DNA of 64,000 nt from Drosophila persimilis (Eukaryota; Arthropoda; Insecta; Diptera; Drosophilidae). A program made the translations under genes and the position numbers. Under the pieces are notes generated by a model. It was not told where the DNA came from. It worked only from the letters and a program-made list of their open reading frames with translations, and made no database searches. The stretch covers positions 1 to 64,000 of the forward strand of contig NW_020825565.1 in assembly GCF_003286085.1 (NCBI RefSeq), written 5' to 3'. Below, in pieces: positions 45,194 through 56,133 of this stretch (within the stretch, counting starts at the first letter, position 1; every line of letters begins with the position of its first letter).

Positions 45194-47371
45194 TTTTTTT
45201 TTTTTATTTTTGAATTGTCTTGATTAGCTTTTTTTTTTGTATTTATTTTTTGTTTTTTGGGAAACAATGTATCCCAGAAATTTGGTTTCCAATTGAAAGA
45301 ACTTAGACTTCTCTAGGGAAATTTTCATATTAGCGTTTTGCAAAATCTGTATTATATGAATAAGATCTTTATAATGTTGTTCTATAGTTTTTGAAAATAT
45401 TATTATATCGTCTATATAGACGTGACAAGTTTTCCCAACTTGTTCTCTAAGTATATCGTCCATTGCCCTTTGGAAAATTCTGGGAGCGTTCGTCAATCCC
45501 ATAGGCATTCTTAGAAATTCATATTTGCCGTTATTTATGGAAAAAGATGTTTTTTTCAATATCTGATTCCCTCATTAAAATCTGATAGAAACTTGATTCT
45601 AAATCAATGGCCGAGAAATACTTTGCATTACCTAAATTGGCAAGGATTACTGAAGGATCTTGCATAGGGTATCTATCCGGTATGGTGTTTTCATTAAGTT
45701 TCTTAAAGTCTATTACTAATCTATGTTTAGAAGTTCCGTCCTCATTTACTCCTTTCTTTGGTACTACTATTACCGGTGAATTATATGGGCTTTTACTAGG
45801 TCTGATTATACCTTCATCTAACATTTTACTTATTTCGTTATTAACGAAATCGTTAACCGAATAAGCGTATGGATACTGTTTGCCATATACCGGTCTATCA
45901 TGTTCAGTGTTAATCTCTCCTTTTATATCCGTTCTGAACGGTAACTGTAAATCTATATTGGCATGGTCTTCTTCGATGATAGATACCATTTTCTCTCTGA
46001 GATTTTCTAAATTGTCCTCTTTTGTAGGTTATTGTGTTATACAATTTCATTTTTTTCAATTCAGAATTTGCATAACTTTGTATGTCGGATATTTCTACGA
46101 CGGCGCGTTCAGGATTTTTGCATCCCAAACGTTTAAATTGTTCATTGTCGGATAATTCAACGACGGCGTGTTCAGGATTCTTTAATCCCAAACTATTCAA
46201 ACTTTTAGTGTCGGATAATTCAACGACGGCGTGCTCAGGATATTTTAATCCCAAACTATTAAAACTTTGGATGTCGGATGATTCAACGACGGCGGGTTCA
46301 GGATATTTGAATCACAAACTATTGACTATTTTCTTCTTCAAAATATTTTTTTATTATATATTCCTTCAATGGAAGGATGGTTTTTCCTTCAATAAAGGTT
46401 AATTTGTTTAAAGAAAGAACCTCATCATATATTAGTTTCTCTTCATTGTCTTTATAACTTAAAGTCCCCTTTCCTGTATAAATAACATCTCCGATTTTCT
46501 TTAAAAGGTTAAATCCTATTAGTAAATCTGCCTCCATTCCATATATTTCATAAAACACTTGTTTTGTGTTAAAAATAGTTATATTATGGAAATATTTAAT
46601 TATTGAAAACCCATTTACTGTAGCAACTTTCTTATAAATTGATAATTCTTTTTTATTTTCGTAAATTCCCTTTTTTATATAACAGGAAGTTGCTCCCCGT
46701 ATCTATCAAAACTTGTAACTCTTTGTTTATTTTTGTATCTACTCTTTTTAAGTAGGGCAGTCCTACTTCGGGGGCTGATCTAAAAAATGGTACTCCTCAA
46801 TGTTATTTATCCGCATTGCTTTATTAGCCGGTAGTTCCGACGTTTCATTTGGTTTTCGTTTCTGCGCTTGATTATTCGGTACCACGTTTGCCCTAAAATG
46901 CTGAGCTTGGTTATAATTGTTATTATTTCTCCTATAATAACCATTAGTATTCTCCCGATAATATCTATTATTATTATTATTTCCCCTGTATTGAAAGCTT
47001 TTCTGTCGGTTCTGGATTTGTAATGATTCGTCTACATCCCTTGGTTCTGGGGCCTGATTTTGTTGTCTATTACCCAAGAAATAGGGTTGTCCCCATGAAA
47101 TGTTATTCCTCTGAAAATCCCTTTTTTGGTCGAATGGTGAACTATTAGTCCTTGGTTGTCGTTGGTTGAATCTTAATGTATTATAATTATTATTCCCTGA
47201 ATTTCTGGGGCCACTGAATTGGTAGGCAAATTGGGCCCGTATGTTATTTGATTGCAATTCCAGTACCTTTGCCAAGGCATTCGGTAAATCTGGGGGATTC
47301 AATGAGAATATGATTTCTGCAATACCGCCGTTTAGGCCAGTGACAAAAATGCGTAAGGCATTGTCTCTAAT
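45194..47371 (-). pseudogene. Copy D of the array-type Gypsy unit (gag C, protease, repeats, RT)
   Basis: Inverted relative to the array. gag C 47371-46763 (with IRAQFA, Arg/Lys at the middle sites, Gly in ENTNGYY, and a 5-codon deletion near the end); protease 46762-46319 with DTG; four 63-bp repeats 46318-46067; RT about 46052-45240 with YIDD. RT is truncated at the same RT-leader junction as in the array. Extra A bases break RT near 45545. Two features, the junction and the DINE-1 position at gag, show it derives from the array unit and not from separate retrotransposition. Confidence 0.82.
46067..46318 (-). repeat. Copy D: four 63-bp repeats
   Basis: Same four-copy array; in this copy, as in unit B, the repeats are in frame with the start of RT. 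Confidence 0.88.
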
Positions 47372-48480
47372 TTTTATACCCGATACTCAAAATGAATATT
47401 GGGGTATATTAGATTTGTGGTAAAAGTGGATGTGTGTAACGTCCAGAAGGAATCGTTTCCGACCCCATAAAGTATATATATTCTTGATCAGCATCTATAG
47501 CCGAGTCGATTGAGCCATGTCTGTCTGTCCGTCCGTCCGTCTGTCCGTCTGTCCGTCCACTTCAGCGCCTAATGCTCAAAGACTATAAGAGCTAGAGCAA
47601 CGATGTTTTGGATCCAGACTTCTGTGATATGTTACTGCTCCAAAAATATTTCAAAACTTTGCCCCGCCCACTTCCGCCCCCACAAAGGGCGAAAATATGT
47701 GGCATACACAATTTTAAAGATACGAGAAAACAAAAAACGCAGAATCGTAGAGAATGACCATATCTTTTAGAATGCAGAATCTGAATTGGATCGTATTATT
47801 ATTATAGCCAGCATCAAGAAAACAATTTAATTTTTTCTCGCCCTGTCTCTCTCTAACACACACGTAGCATAGGCGGCTTTGCTTAGAGTAAAACATTAGC
47901 GTCTAGATCTCAGAGACTATAAAAGCTAGAGCAACCAAATTTGGTATCCACACTCCTGTGATATCGGACCGAGACGAGTTTGTTTCAAAATTTCGCCACA
48001 CCCCCTTCCGCCCCCGCAAAGGATGCAAATCTGGGGATATTCACAAATCTCAGAGACTATTAAAGCTAGAGTAACCAAATTTGGTACACACACTCCTTTA
48101 AGATGTCACTATAAAACGTATATCTCAGAATTTCGCCCCACCCCCTTCCGCCCACACAAAGGACGAAAATCTGTTGCATCCACAATATTGCAGATTTGAG
48201 AAAACTAAAAACTCAGAATCATAGATAAGGACCATATCTATCAGATTGCTGAATCTGGATCATATCAGATAATTTTTGTAGCCAAAAGGAACAAATCAAT
48301 TTGCATTGGCTACGCAGCGCCCGACGTCACGCTCATACTGATTTTCTGTCTCTCTCGCACGCACTCTTTGTCGTGTCGTTTTTTATTAGCGGCGTCTGCC
48401 GGAGGAGAGCCATACTGACTTAGTATCGGGTATAACTGTAGAGTTGCGGTGTCCGCAGCAACTCACAACGTTCCCCCTCC
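47372..48480 (+). mobile_element. DINE-1 copy 12 (subtype b), full length
   Basis: Its 5' end joins gag C at the same base as copies 2, 3 and 5. Its 3' end (CCCCCTCC) joins errantiviral integrase sequence. Confidence 0.9.
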
Positions 48481-48640
48481 TTTTTGTTTTAACTAGGGGT
48501 GCATTCTTGTAGCGTGTGTCTACTTCAAAGTCGATTCGATCGTTATTCAAATGATGGATCTTCCTAACTTTATTCAGTTGGGTGTTATAATTTGGTAGTC
48601 CGGCGTACAGGAAGATATCAGCTGGGGATCTTTTTGTAGT
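48481..48640 (-). pseudogene. Errantiviral integrase C-terminal fragment
   Basis: Minus-strand frame with SPADIFLYAGLPNYNTQ and DFEVDTRYKN, the region after the catalytic core. It is separated from the core at 56.7 kb by the BEL element (ATTAT duplication) and from the pol tail at 44.1 kb by the DINE composite. Confidence 0.78.
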
Positions 48641-48645
48641 ATTAT

Positions 48646-49189
48646 TGAATAAATCAAATGAATCTGTTGATGTAGATTCACTTGATTTTTGTGTGATTGT
48701 CAATATGACAATCGTATGCTGAAAATGTAAATTTGTATGCTACCGGTTCATGTACCAGTAACAAATGGTCGCCGCAATCGGTACTTGAACAAATTGGGCT
48801 TCGGAGATGTGAATACGTCAGAGTTTTCTTTCGTACTGATTTTATTTGGTAAAATGCGAGGTTTATATACAAGTTCTATGAGTATAATTGTTTACTTAGG
48901 ATCTTAGGTATGTTTAATTAGTTCTGAGAGATGGTGAGAGATTTGACCACATGCAGGTCATCCAGAATGTGTTTAATGATAGTGTTGTAAATATCTTAAC
49001 AGTGTATGTACACAAATGCATGCAGCTGTCCGTTGTGTATTTATTTAGGTCAGTAGTGCATGTCACATATTTATATTTAGAGCATATTATCGTTTATTTA
49101 TTTAGGTGGCTGGGAAATCTTAACCTTTTATGGCTAGCTATTTGTCTAGGTCTAATCATACGATTTTGTATTTTAATTGAAATCGTACA
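48646..49189 (-). repeat. BEL 3' LTR
   Basis: 544 bp. Preceded on the minus strand by the purine tract CGGCCGGGAGGA (49190-49201). It lacks a ~117-bp block present in the 5' LTR and carries a ~120-bp block absent from it. Confidence 0.85.
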
Positions 49190-49267
49190 TCCTCCCGGCC
49201 GTTGAACATAGTATGCTCAACCATCATCAATATTGATTGTGAATGGATGCCTTGGTGCGTTTTCTTC

Positions 49268-49406
49268 ACTAGCTGATGAGCTAAGTGTATGTCTCTGCTG
49301 AGAAGGGAGTCTTGTTGTGTACCACCTTTTAACCAGATGAATCATTACAATGATCATGATAAAAAGCAGTGCAATCTATATGGCAATATGATGATGATCA
49401 ATGGTT
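49268..49406 (-). pseudogene. BEL envelope: membrane anchor and tail, out of frame
   Basis: After the main ORF stops at 49407, the +1 frame encodes a hydrophobic segment (IALLFIMIIVMIHLV, 49331-49376), a basic stop-transfer (KRWYTTR) and a Ser-rich tail. A TAG precedes the segment in that frame. The anchor is thus lost from the main ORF by a shift near a C6 run (about 49420) plus one nonsense codon. Confidence 0.6.
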
Positions 49407-52400
49407 TCAAGATTGTAACTTGGGGGGTAACTTGAAACTTTTAGGTGGTAGCAGATTCGTTTCCATTTGATATAGCTCCTTGTAGTTCAGCTTTTCATCG
49501 TTCCTTGAAACTTTATTTGTAGAACGTTCAGTTGATGTTTCGTTGAGGTCACTATCTCCGAAACGAGGGTATGATACCTGCAGAGTAGTTTCCAATGTGC
49601 TCTGACTTGTGACAGTCATTAGCGAATTCCGAATGATGCATCCAGGTTCGGCGATCAATATTCCTGAGTGTTGTAGCTTGATATCCGAAATGCCATCTGC
49701 ACATACCGCTGACAGCTTTAATGATGACTTTGTTGCAAAAATCCATCGATTTCTTTTATGCATGCTCAACCATAAAAATGATTTTTTTGTGTTGACTAGG
49801 TGACATGATGAGTCCGTTTTATTGTGAAACATTTGTAATTCACAACTTGTTTCGGCTGAGAACATTGTTTGTTTATTATAGCAAACAAAGTCAAAGTTTT
49901 TAAATTCAGTCTCTGATAGTTCAACAAATTCGTCACGGTGACTATTGTTTGCCATATATGGTGTTTTTATTTCAAACATGCTTATCCCATTTTTATTTGG
50001 CACCGGAATCGCTGTCAATTTGTATATTTCCAGTTCGTTTACTGAGACTAATGGAAATGTAACCTTGATAATTGTATGATCCTCTATTATAGTGCCTTCT
50101 GCTTTCATCATCTGGTACACCATGAGCATATTGTCGGGAGTTACTGGAAGTGATTGTCCTGGCCTTAAATGATCCCGTATCTGTTCCAGTTGTTCCTTGA
50201 GTTGTCGGGGTGATATTAGCATAGGGCTAATTGTATTGTGTCGGATATCTGTCAAGACATTGATGATTTCTGCTTGCATTCGTTGAAGATTTGCAGCTAA
50301 TAGAGTCAACTGAGTAGACAATGTAATGTACCACTGAAAGGCGCTAAAATGATCAGCCCTTCCCTTTGACTCGGTGATGAAATCCTCAATTCGACTTAAT
50401 CGTTTGGAACTTGAGATTTCATCCCGTTTTATCACATTGATTGTAGAGTCAATCAATGATGTTTGATTTTTAAGCAAGGTTAATAGGTGATCCTCGTTAT
50501 CCTTAACCTTTGCTATAGTTTCCGACATTTCACGGGCATATGTTGAGTCTAATACGCCAAATAGACTGCTTGCGATGTTTCCAATGATGTCCAGCGGTGC
50601 CCTTTGCCTCCGTGTTCTTGCTATTAATGTATTTTCAGCTTGCAGGTCCTCTTCTATATGTTTGAAGTGCTGATACATACTGGTGCATGCGTCTACTAGT
50701 TGAAGTTGTGTGCATAGAGATCCACTTTTAGTAGTCCCCATGGTGAATGTGTTCATGTCTTTCCAATAGGGCATTAAATTGTAGTAGACAATGATGGTCC
50801 AGTCAGTTGTCGCCAGTTGGCTGGTTCCAACTCTTTCAAAGTATATACCCGGTTTTGATCCAAACTGGGTTATGTTGATTGACTGTGCCATTGCTAACGG
50901 TACCAGCAGCAACATTACAAGCATCGGATGTTTATGTGTGGGTTCCTCTTCGTTAAATAGTGGAGCTACATGTTGAATCTCTCGTTTGAAAATCCCCTTT
51001 GCCGTTTTTACTTCCACCACTCGTACAAAATTGTCCTTGCCATGAAACAATCGAATGATTCTTCCTAGTGGCCATTGTAATACTGGTGTATTGTCTTCCT
51101 TTAGTATTACTAATGTTCCTTCCTTAATGTTAGCCGAAGACTTCCTCCACTTTAGACGCTGTTGCAACTGCTGAAGGTATTCATTGGACCATTGTGTCCA
51201 GAATGAGTGCTTCAATTTTGAAACTGCTTGCCATCGATTTCGTAGCGTCTTTGGTTGCTGGGATGGCTCACTGTCAGCTTGTGCGGTTAACGGCTCTCCT
51301 ATCAGGAAATGCCCTGGCGTTAATGCTGTTACGTCGTTTGGGTTGTCAGATATTGGTGTTAATGGTCGAGAGTTTAGTATGGCCTCTATTGCGACTATAA
51401 CCGTTTCTAACTCCTCATAGGTTAAATTTGCCGTCGTCACATTTTTTAAGAGGAGATGTTTGTCAGATTTTACTGCAGCTTCCCATAAATCGCCGAAGTG
51501 TGGTGCGCGAGGAGGTATAAATTTAAATTGTACCCGTTTATTGTTGCACTCTCGTACAATGTGTTCCTTTGCCTTTTCCGAGAATGTGGCTTCTTCTAAC
51601 TCTTGAAGTTTGTTCCCGGCTCCTACGAAGTTCGTAGCATTGTCGCAATGGAGCACTTGACATTTTCCTCGACGAGAGATGAACCGCCGAAGTGCCGCTA
51701 AATATGCTTCTGTGGTCAGATCACTGACAAGCTCTAGATGTACTGCTTTAGTCGCGAAACAACAAAATATAGCTATGCACGCTGTATTAGGCTTCTTTCC
51801 TCGAATTTTATAGTGGATTTTGAATGGTCCACAGTAGTCAACACCAGAATTGAGGAATGGCCGTGCTTGGGTGACTCGAAGAGGTGGCAGATTTCCCATG
51901 ATTTGTTCTAGTAGTTTGGGCTTGGCTCTAGTGCATTTCACGCAGTTCTGCACAATACTTCTGGCCATGTTTTTCCCTTTGAGTATCCAGTACTGTTGTC
52001 GTGATGCTGTCAGCAATGCCTGGGGACCGCAATGCATGTTTTCCTTGTGTATCTTACCAAGGATCAACTTCACAATTGGATCGTTGTAGGGCAGGAGCAT
52101 TGGGTGTTTGGCGTCAAATGAAATATTTGCCGCTTCCAGTCGACCACCTACTAGTAAGATTCCCTCCTGATCCATGAATGGTGTTAGAGAGTTTATTGAA
52201 CTTCTCTTTTGTGTTTCCTTATGATTTGTTAAGTGACGTATGTCTTCTTTGAAGTCATTCTGTTGTATGTTACGTATGACAATTTTCTGAGCTTCTTTCA
52301 TCTCATTGAATTGGACAGTCTTGCTTGTGTGCGTTTTCCTTCCTCGAAAACGCATCATGTACGCTACTATTCTCAATAGCTTGTTGTATGAGTTGTTGTG

Positions 52401-52688
52401 CTTTATTTTGTAGATTAAGTCATCCTCCTGAGTGATAGTCATAATTGATGACTGACCAATCTTTTGGGGATTTGTAAATTCTTGAATCGTAGCTATTCTT
52501 GTAGCTACGAATTTGTCTCGGATGGATGACGAGCAGTTAATCCATGACAATACGATCCTTGAATCAGACCAAAAGAAGGTTGATGCATCTTCCATCGATA
52601 ACTCTTCCTTTAGTTTTGCTGTCAACTGAGCACCTAACACCGCCGCTTTTAATTCCAAACGGGGTAATGTTATTGCATTGATGGTCAA
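49407..52688 (-). CDS. BEL polyprotein part: RNase H, integrase and envelope in one ORF (1093 codons)
   Basis: RNase H: LPRLELKAAVLGAQL and FFWSDSRIVLSWI. Integrase: finger region MHCGPQAL ... CVKCTRAK, catalytic Asp in VDYCGPF (about residue 284), Asp in CDNATNFVGA (about 346) and Glu in LWEAAVK (about 402). From about residue 589 a signal-peptide-like segment (MLVMLLLVPLAMAQ) starts an envelope: furin site RTRRQR (about 690), fusion-peptide-like IIGNIASSLFGVLD, heptad-rich helices (SETIAKVKDNEDHLL), then a Cys-containing domain. It reads as a fused Pol-Env, released by processing in relatives. The frame ends before the membrane anchor. No ATG marks a natural start; RT lies upstream in other frames. 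Confidence 0.85.
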   Translation of the reverse strand: MTINAITLPRLELKAAVLGAQLTAKLKEELSMEDASTFFWSDSRIVLSWINCSSSIRDKFVATRIATIQEFTNPQKIGQSSIMTITQEDDLIYKIKHNNSYNKLLRIVAYMMRFRGRKTHTSKTVQFNEMKEAQKIVIRNIQQNDFKEDIRHLTNHKETQKRSSINSLTPFMDQEGILLVGGRLEAANISFDAKHPMLLPYNDPIVKLILGKIHKENMHCGPQALLTASRQQYWILKGKNMARSIVQNCVKCTRAKPKLLEQIMGNLPPLRVTQARPFLNSGVDYCGPFKIHYKIRGKKPNTACIAIFCCFATKAVHLELVSDLTTEAYLAALRRFISRRGKCQVLHCDNATNFVGAGNKLQELEEATFSEKAKEHIVRECNNKRVQFKFIPPRAPHFGDLWEAAVKSDKHLLLKNVTTANLTYEELETVIVAIEAILNSRPLTPISDNPNDVTALTPGHFLIGEPLTAQADSEPSQQPKTLRNRWQAVSKLKHSFWTQWSNEYLQQLQQRLKWRKSSANIKEGTLVILKEDNTPVLQWPLGRIIRLFHGKDNFVRVVEVKTAKGIFKREIQHVAPLFNEEEPTHKHPMLVMLLLVPLAMAQSINITQFGSKPGIYFERVGTSQLATTDWTIIVYYNLMPYWKDMNTFTMGTTKSGSLCTQLQLVDACTSMYQHFKHIEEDLQAENTLIARTRRQRAPLDIIGNIASSLFGVLDSTYAREMSETIAKVKDNEDHLLTLLKNQTSLIDSTINVIKRDEISSSKRLSRIEDFITESKGRADHFSAFQWYITLSTQLTLLAANLQRMQAEIINVLTDIRHNTISPMLISPRQLKEQLEQIRDHLRPGQSLPVTPDNMLMVYQMMKAEGTIIEDHTIIKVTFPLVSVNELEIYKLTAIPVPNKNGISMFEIKTPYMANNSHRDEFVELSETEFKNFDFVCYNKQTMFSAETSCELQMFHNKTDSSCHLVNTKKSFLWLSMHKRNRWIFATKSSLKLSAVCADGISDIKLQHSGILIAEPGCIIRNSLMTVTSQSTLETTLQVSYPRFGDSDLNETSTERSTNKVSRNDEKLNYKELYQMETNLLPPKSFKLPPKLQS

Positions 52689-53551
52689 TCAGCGTCATCA
52701 TCATGATTGACTGTATGGAGTTTAACAATTTTAACTCCTCCCTGTACCTTTTCCATTCCTCCTGGAGATGAACTGGAAGCGCTTCTTTGTAGTCAATGCT
52801 TTGTAGTGAGATGCTGCATAAAGATTTTTGCTTTCATAACAACAGGTGCAAACAATCCAAGCGGATCGAAGATCCTAAAAATTTCGGATACGACATGTCT
52901 TCTGGATATTGTTTCCTTGGTTAAATCCAGAATTATGTAGGAGTTGGTTAAGTTCCTTCTGTTTCTGGAGGGCCTCTGGTATGGTATCTGCTCCTGTTAC
53001 GCAATCATCAACATAAAAATCCTTTTCTAGTGCAGCAGCTCCAGTCGGGTATTCTCTCTCTGGCCCTTTTGAGCAAGATATTGTAGGCATTTTGTGGCTA
53101 AATATGGAGCTGCCTTAGTTCCATATGTTACAGTTTTGAGTCTGTAATATCTCAGATCTTCTGATGGATCATTTCGCCATACAATTGTTTGATAGTACTG
53201 GTCCTCAGGATTGACCCAGATCTGACGATACATTTTTTCGATGTCTGCCGTAAATACATATTTGTGCATCCAGAATCGAAGCAATATTGAAAATATCGAA
53301 CTTTGCACAGTCGGACCTTTATGCATCAAATCGTTGAGTGATTTGCCGGATGACGTAACAGCAGAAGCATCAAAGACAACTCTCAATTTTGTTGTAGAGC
53401 TGTCAGGTTTCATCACACAGTGATGTGGAATAAAATAGCGTGATCGTGCTATTTCTTTAGTGTGCATTTCCTTCATATGCCCAAGTGCCTCATATTCTTT
53501 CATGAACTGCACCAAAGTGCAGGCACCAAAGTCGACGTGTAGCCAAATCAC
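52689..53551 (-). pseudogene. BEL reverse transcriptase, frameshifted
   Basis: 53551-53027 encodes YFIPHHCVMKPDSSTTK, LRVVFDASA and FTADIEKMYRQI; 53090-52875 encodes FYVDDCVTGA with the catalytic YVDD; 52870-52760 encodes FDPLGLFAPVV of the thumb. Each piece is in a different frame or separated by stops. All expected RT motifs are present, so only point lesions are involved. Confidence 0.8.
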
Positions 53552-54323
53552 GGCTCTCCCCTAAGGACGAAGCATCTTCCAAAAATGGGAGTCTGACAAT
53601 GAATCTCTTGTCACATGCCATGTGAATATTTTGAACAAAATATTGCTCACATCGCTTCTCTAGAGGAGATAAGCATGGTGTGTTGCTCGGGAATGAGTCC
53701 AATTCCCAAAACTTGGAGATTTGCTGATCCACCTTGTCCTCCTCAGTCAAAACTGCACACGTGCTTTGGCTCTTTGACTCCTGTCTTAGCTTGCCAGCCA
53801 CTATCCAGCCTAGTCTCGTTTCCTGTAGCCTGGGCAATCCTCTTCCAATTGATACATGCTTATCTTGCATGATTTCGAAGTAATGTTCTGCTCCCAACAG
53901 TATGTCTATTCTTCCATTCTTGTCAAAGTTGGGATCTGCCAAAATGATGTTCTTTGGAAATTTCCAACGAAATGTATCGATTAATTGCGCTGGCTGATCT
54001 GCCACTATATGTGGTAACACAAATTCTTCTAATCGTGTATTGAAGCTATTATGCTGTGATTTGAGCATAACATTTACTCTCGCCTTTGATGTTTGTGTTC
54101 GGCCGCCAATTCCATTTATCTGAAGCTCCGATTTGTGCACCTTCAGATTTAAGATGTTCAATGCTCTTTCCGAATTCACATTGACTTGCGAGCCTGAATC
54201 AAGCAGAGCTCTAAATTTACCAATTTGTCCATTATTGCCTTTTATGAGTACCTGAGCAGTGGCTAATAGTACATAATTGCTTTGAATACTGTTTACCGAT
54301 GCTGCTGTTTTGGCTTCAAACTA
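53490..54323 (-). pseudogene. BEL protease (DUF1758 type) and RT entry
   Basis: Follows the gag frame across a TAG (about 54321). ALLDSGSQVNV holds the catalytic DSG (about 54195). ADPNFDKNGRIDILLGAEHYF and LQETRLGWIVAGKL are typical of the DUF1758/BEL region. At about 53560-53570 the frame shifts before RT. Confidence 0.78.
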
Positions 54324-55004
54324 GGTTTCTAAATGAAGAAGAGTGTTATGTCCTTTGCTGCATTTAAAACAATCTCTTCTTTGACAATTTCTTGCAGCAT
54401 GGTCGCGTTTAAAACATTTAACGCATAGTTGGTTCTTTTGAACCCAATTCAATCTATCCGCAGCAGTTTTCTTTAAAAACTGGGTGCATTTATAGATGGC
54501 GTGGTTAGGTTTCTCGCAGAAATAACAGTAATATTGATTTTCTGCTCCTGCTGATGCGCATGTGATGGGCTTCTTTGTCCTTTCCCATCCAATAGCTTCC
54601 AGAGTTAGGAATCTTTGCTCGAGGAACTGCATGAACTCGCTCAACGGCTGTAGTTCCTTTGTATTTTGTATGGATTGCTCATACATAGTAAGAGTTTGAC
54701 GATCTAATTTTTTCGTCAACAGACAAAGAAGAATCGTGTCCCATTTGTCTGTTTCTATCTCAATGTTGTTTAATGCTGCTAATGTTTCCTTTACATTATC
54801 ATGCAGCATTTTAATTGATTTAGCATCGTTGGTTGTGCTAGGTTGATCCAATAGTCGTTGAATCAATGCATTACTTAGCACTCTTTTGTTACTAAAACGA
54901 TCTTGTAACATATTCCATGCTGTAATGTAGTTTCCTTCTGTTAACGAAAGGTGGCGTATTAAATTTTTTTTGCATCTCCTGTTACATTGGTCTTCAAATA
55001 CCAC
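54321..55004 (-). pseudogene. BEL gag C-terminal part with zinc knuckles
   Basis: Capsid-like region (LSLTEGNYITAWNMLQDRF) then Cys/His motifs CYFCEKPNHAIYKC, CVKCFKRDHAARNC and CFKCSKGHNTLLH. The middle one fits CX2CX4HX4C. It is joined to the N-terminal part by a frame change at an eight-A run (about 54965). Confidence 0.78.
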
Positions 55005-55759
55005 ATCTTTTGTATGACAGGTACTGATGATTCATGAATCATTTTCTTAAAAATGTCATGGAATTGTTGCCATTTAAGGTAATCTCCATCAAATTTTGGA
55101 ATGGCAACCTTTGGCAATGGTAATAAGTTATTAACATGAGGAGCAGCGATGACTTGCTGAACAGAGTCTGATTCCGTCATTATTTGGACTGATAACACTG
55201 CGTCTTCAGCTGCTATGTAATTATACCCCATTTTTACAGGGTCTGTAAATTTTTTGTGAATTTGAATGTGGATTGTTCTTATCTCATCCCAATATTTTAT
55301 GATTATTGGTTTTAAGTCCTTTTGCGTCTCATTCGTCATTCTGTTCATGATGCGCTCTAGACTTTCAAGCAGCACCTTTTGTTCTCGAATCATGGGCCCT
55401 ATTTCATGCTCATCCTCCAAAGACGTTATCGATCCTGCGTCTATCTCCATTTCGATTGAAGATAGTTGTTTGGTTAATTCGCCTTCGTATTGTATGACTA
55501 AATCTCTTATTTGTTTAAAATAGTCATTGGCGAAATAATTATGCTCAAATTCTGAGCCTTGAACTATTTTTTGAATATTAGTTTCCTCTTTTGAAAACAT
55601 ATCCCAGAGATTCATTAGGTTCTCAATACGGGATTTAAAATATTCTGGTTTCTGCTTTCTTTCAGCAGAATCCTTTTTATAATTTCGTACCAGGCTCTGA
55701 ATCTCTTCGCCTGTGGCAAGCTGCCTGTCTAGCATAACATTAATGCTTGATGATGCCAT
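54959..55759 (-). pseudogene. BEL gag N-terminal part (DUF1759 type)
   Basis: ATG at 55759 (MASSSINVMLDRQLATGEE). Long helical, charged region, then LPKVAIPKFDGDYLKWQQFHD, the DUF1759 signature of BEL Gag. It stops at 54959 through the A-run shift. Confidence 0.8.
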
Positions 55760-56133
55760 TTTATTTTATTTATTTTAATACTTTGACCCGATGGAGGTAA
55801 TTTATTTGTCACTATGACTGGTTGTGCCTCTACTCACAACCACGACGATGGTCAAAGTATCTCAATAAATATTTATGACACTGGAATTCTTGTTTCCAAT
55901 TCAACCTTAGTCGCCAAGTTGACTGTGATGGTTGAGTTAGATCCAAATAACACCAATTAAGTTTTCCTTCACCGAAGGTTTGAAATCACAACTCTGATTG
56001 TTGTATGTTGTATGTGTGTAAATTGGTCGCCAAGTTGACCAATTATGTAGGATTTTCCAACTAAATCCAAGTTCAAATCGGGAACAACAATCCAGATGAT
56101 CGGTTAAGTGTCCAAAAGTCGGGGGTCACCAAA
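55760..56133 (-). other. BEL leader with primer-binding site
   Basis: TGGTGACCCCCGAC (56118-56131, minus strand) lies two bases from the 5' LTR and is the presumed primer site; the tRNA is not assigned. The rest is untranslated, with GGTCGCCAAGTTGACC-like repeated words. Confidence 0.65.
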
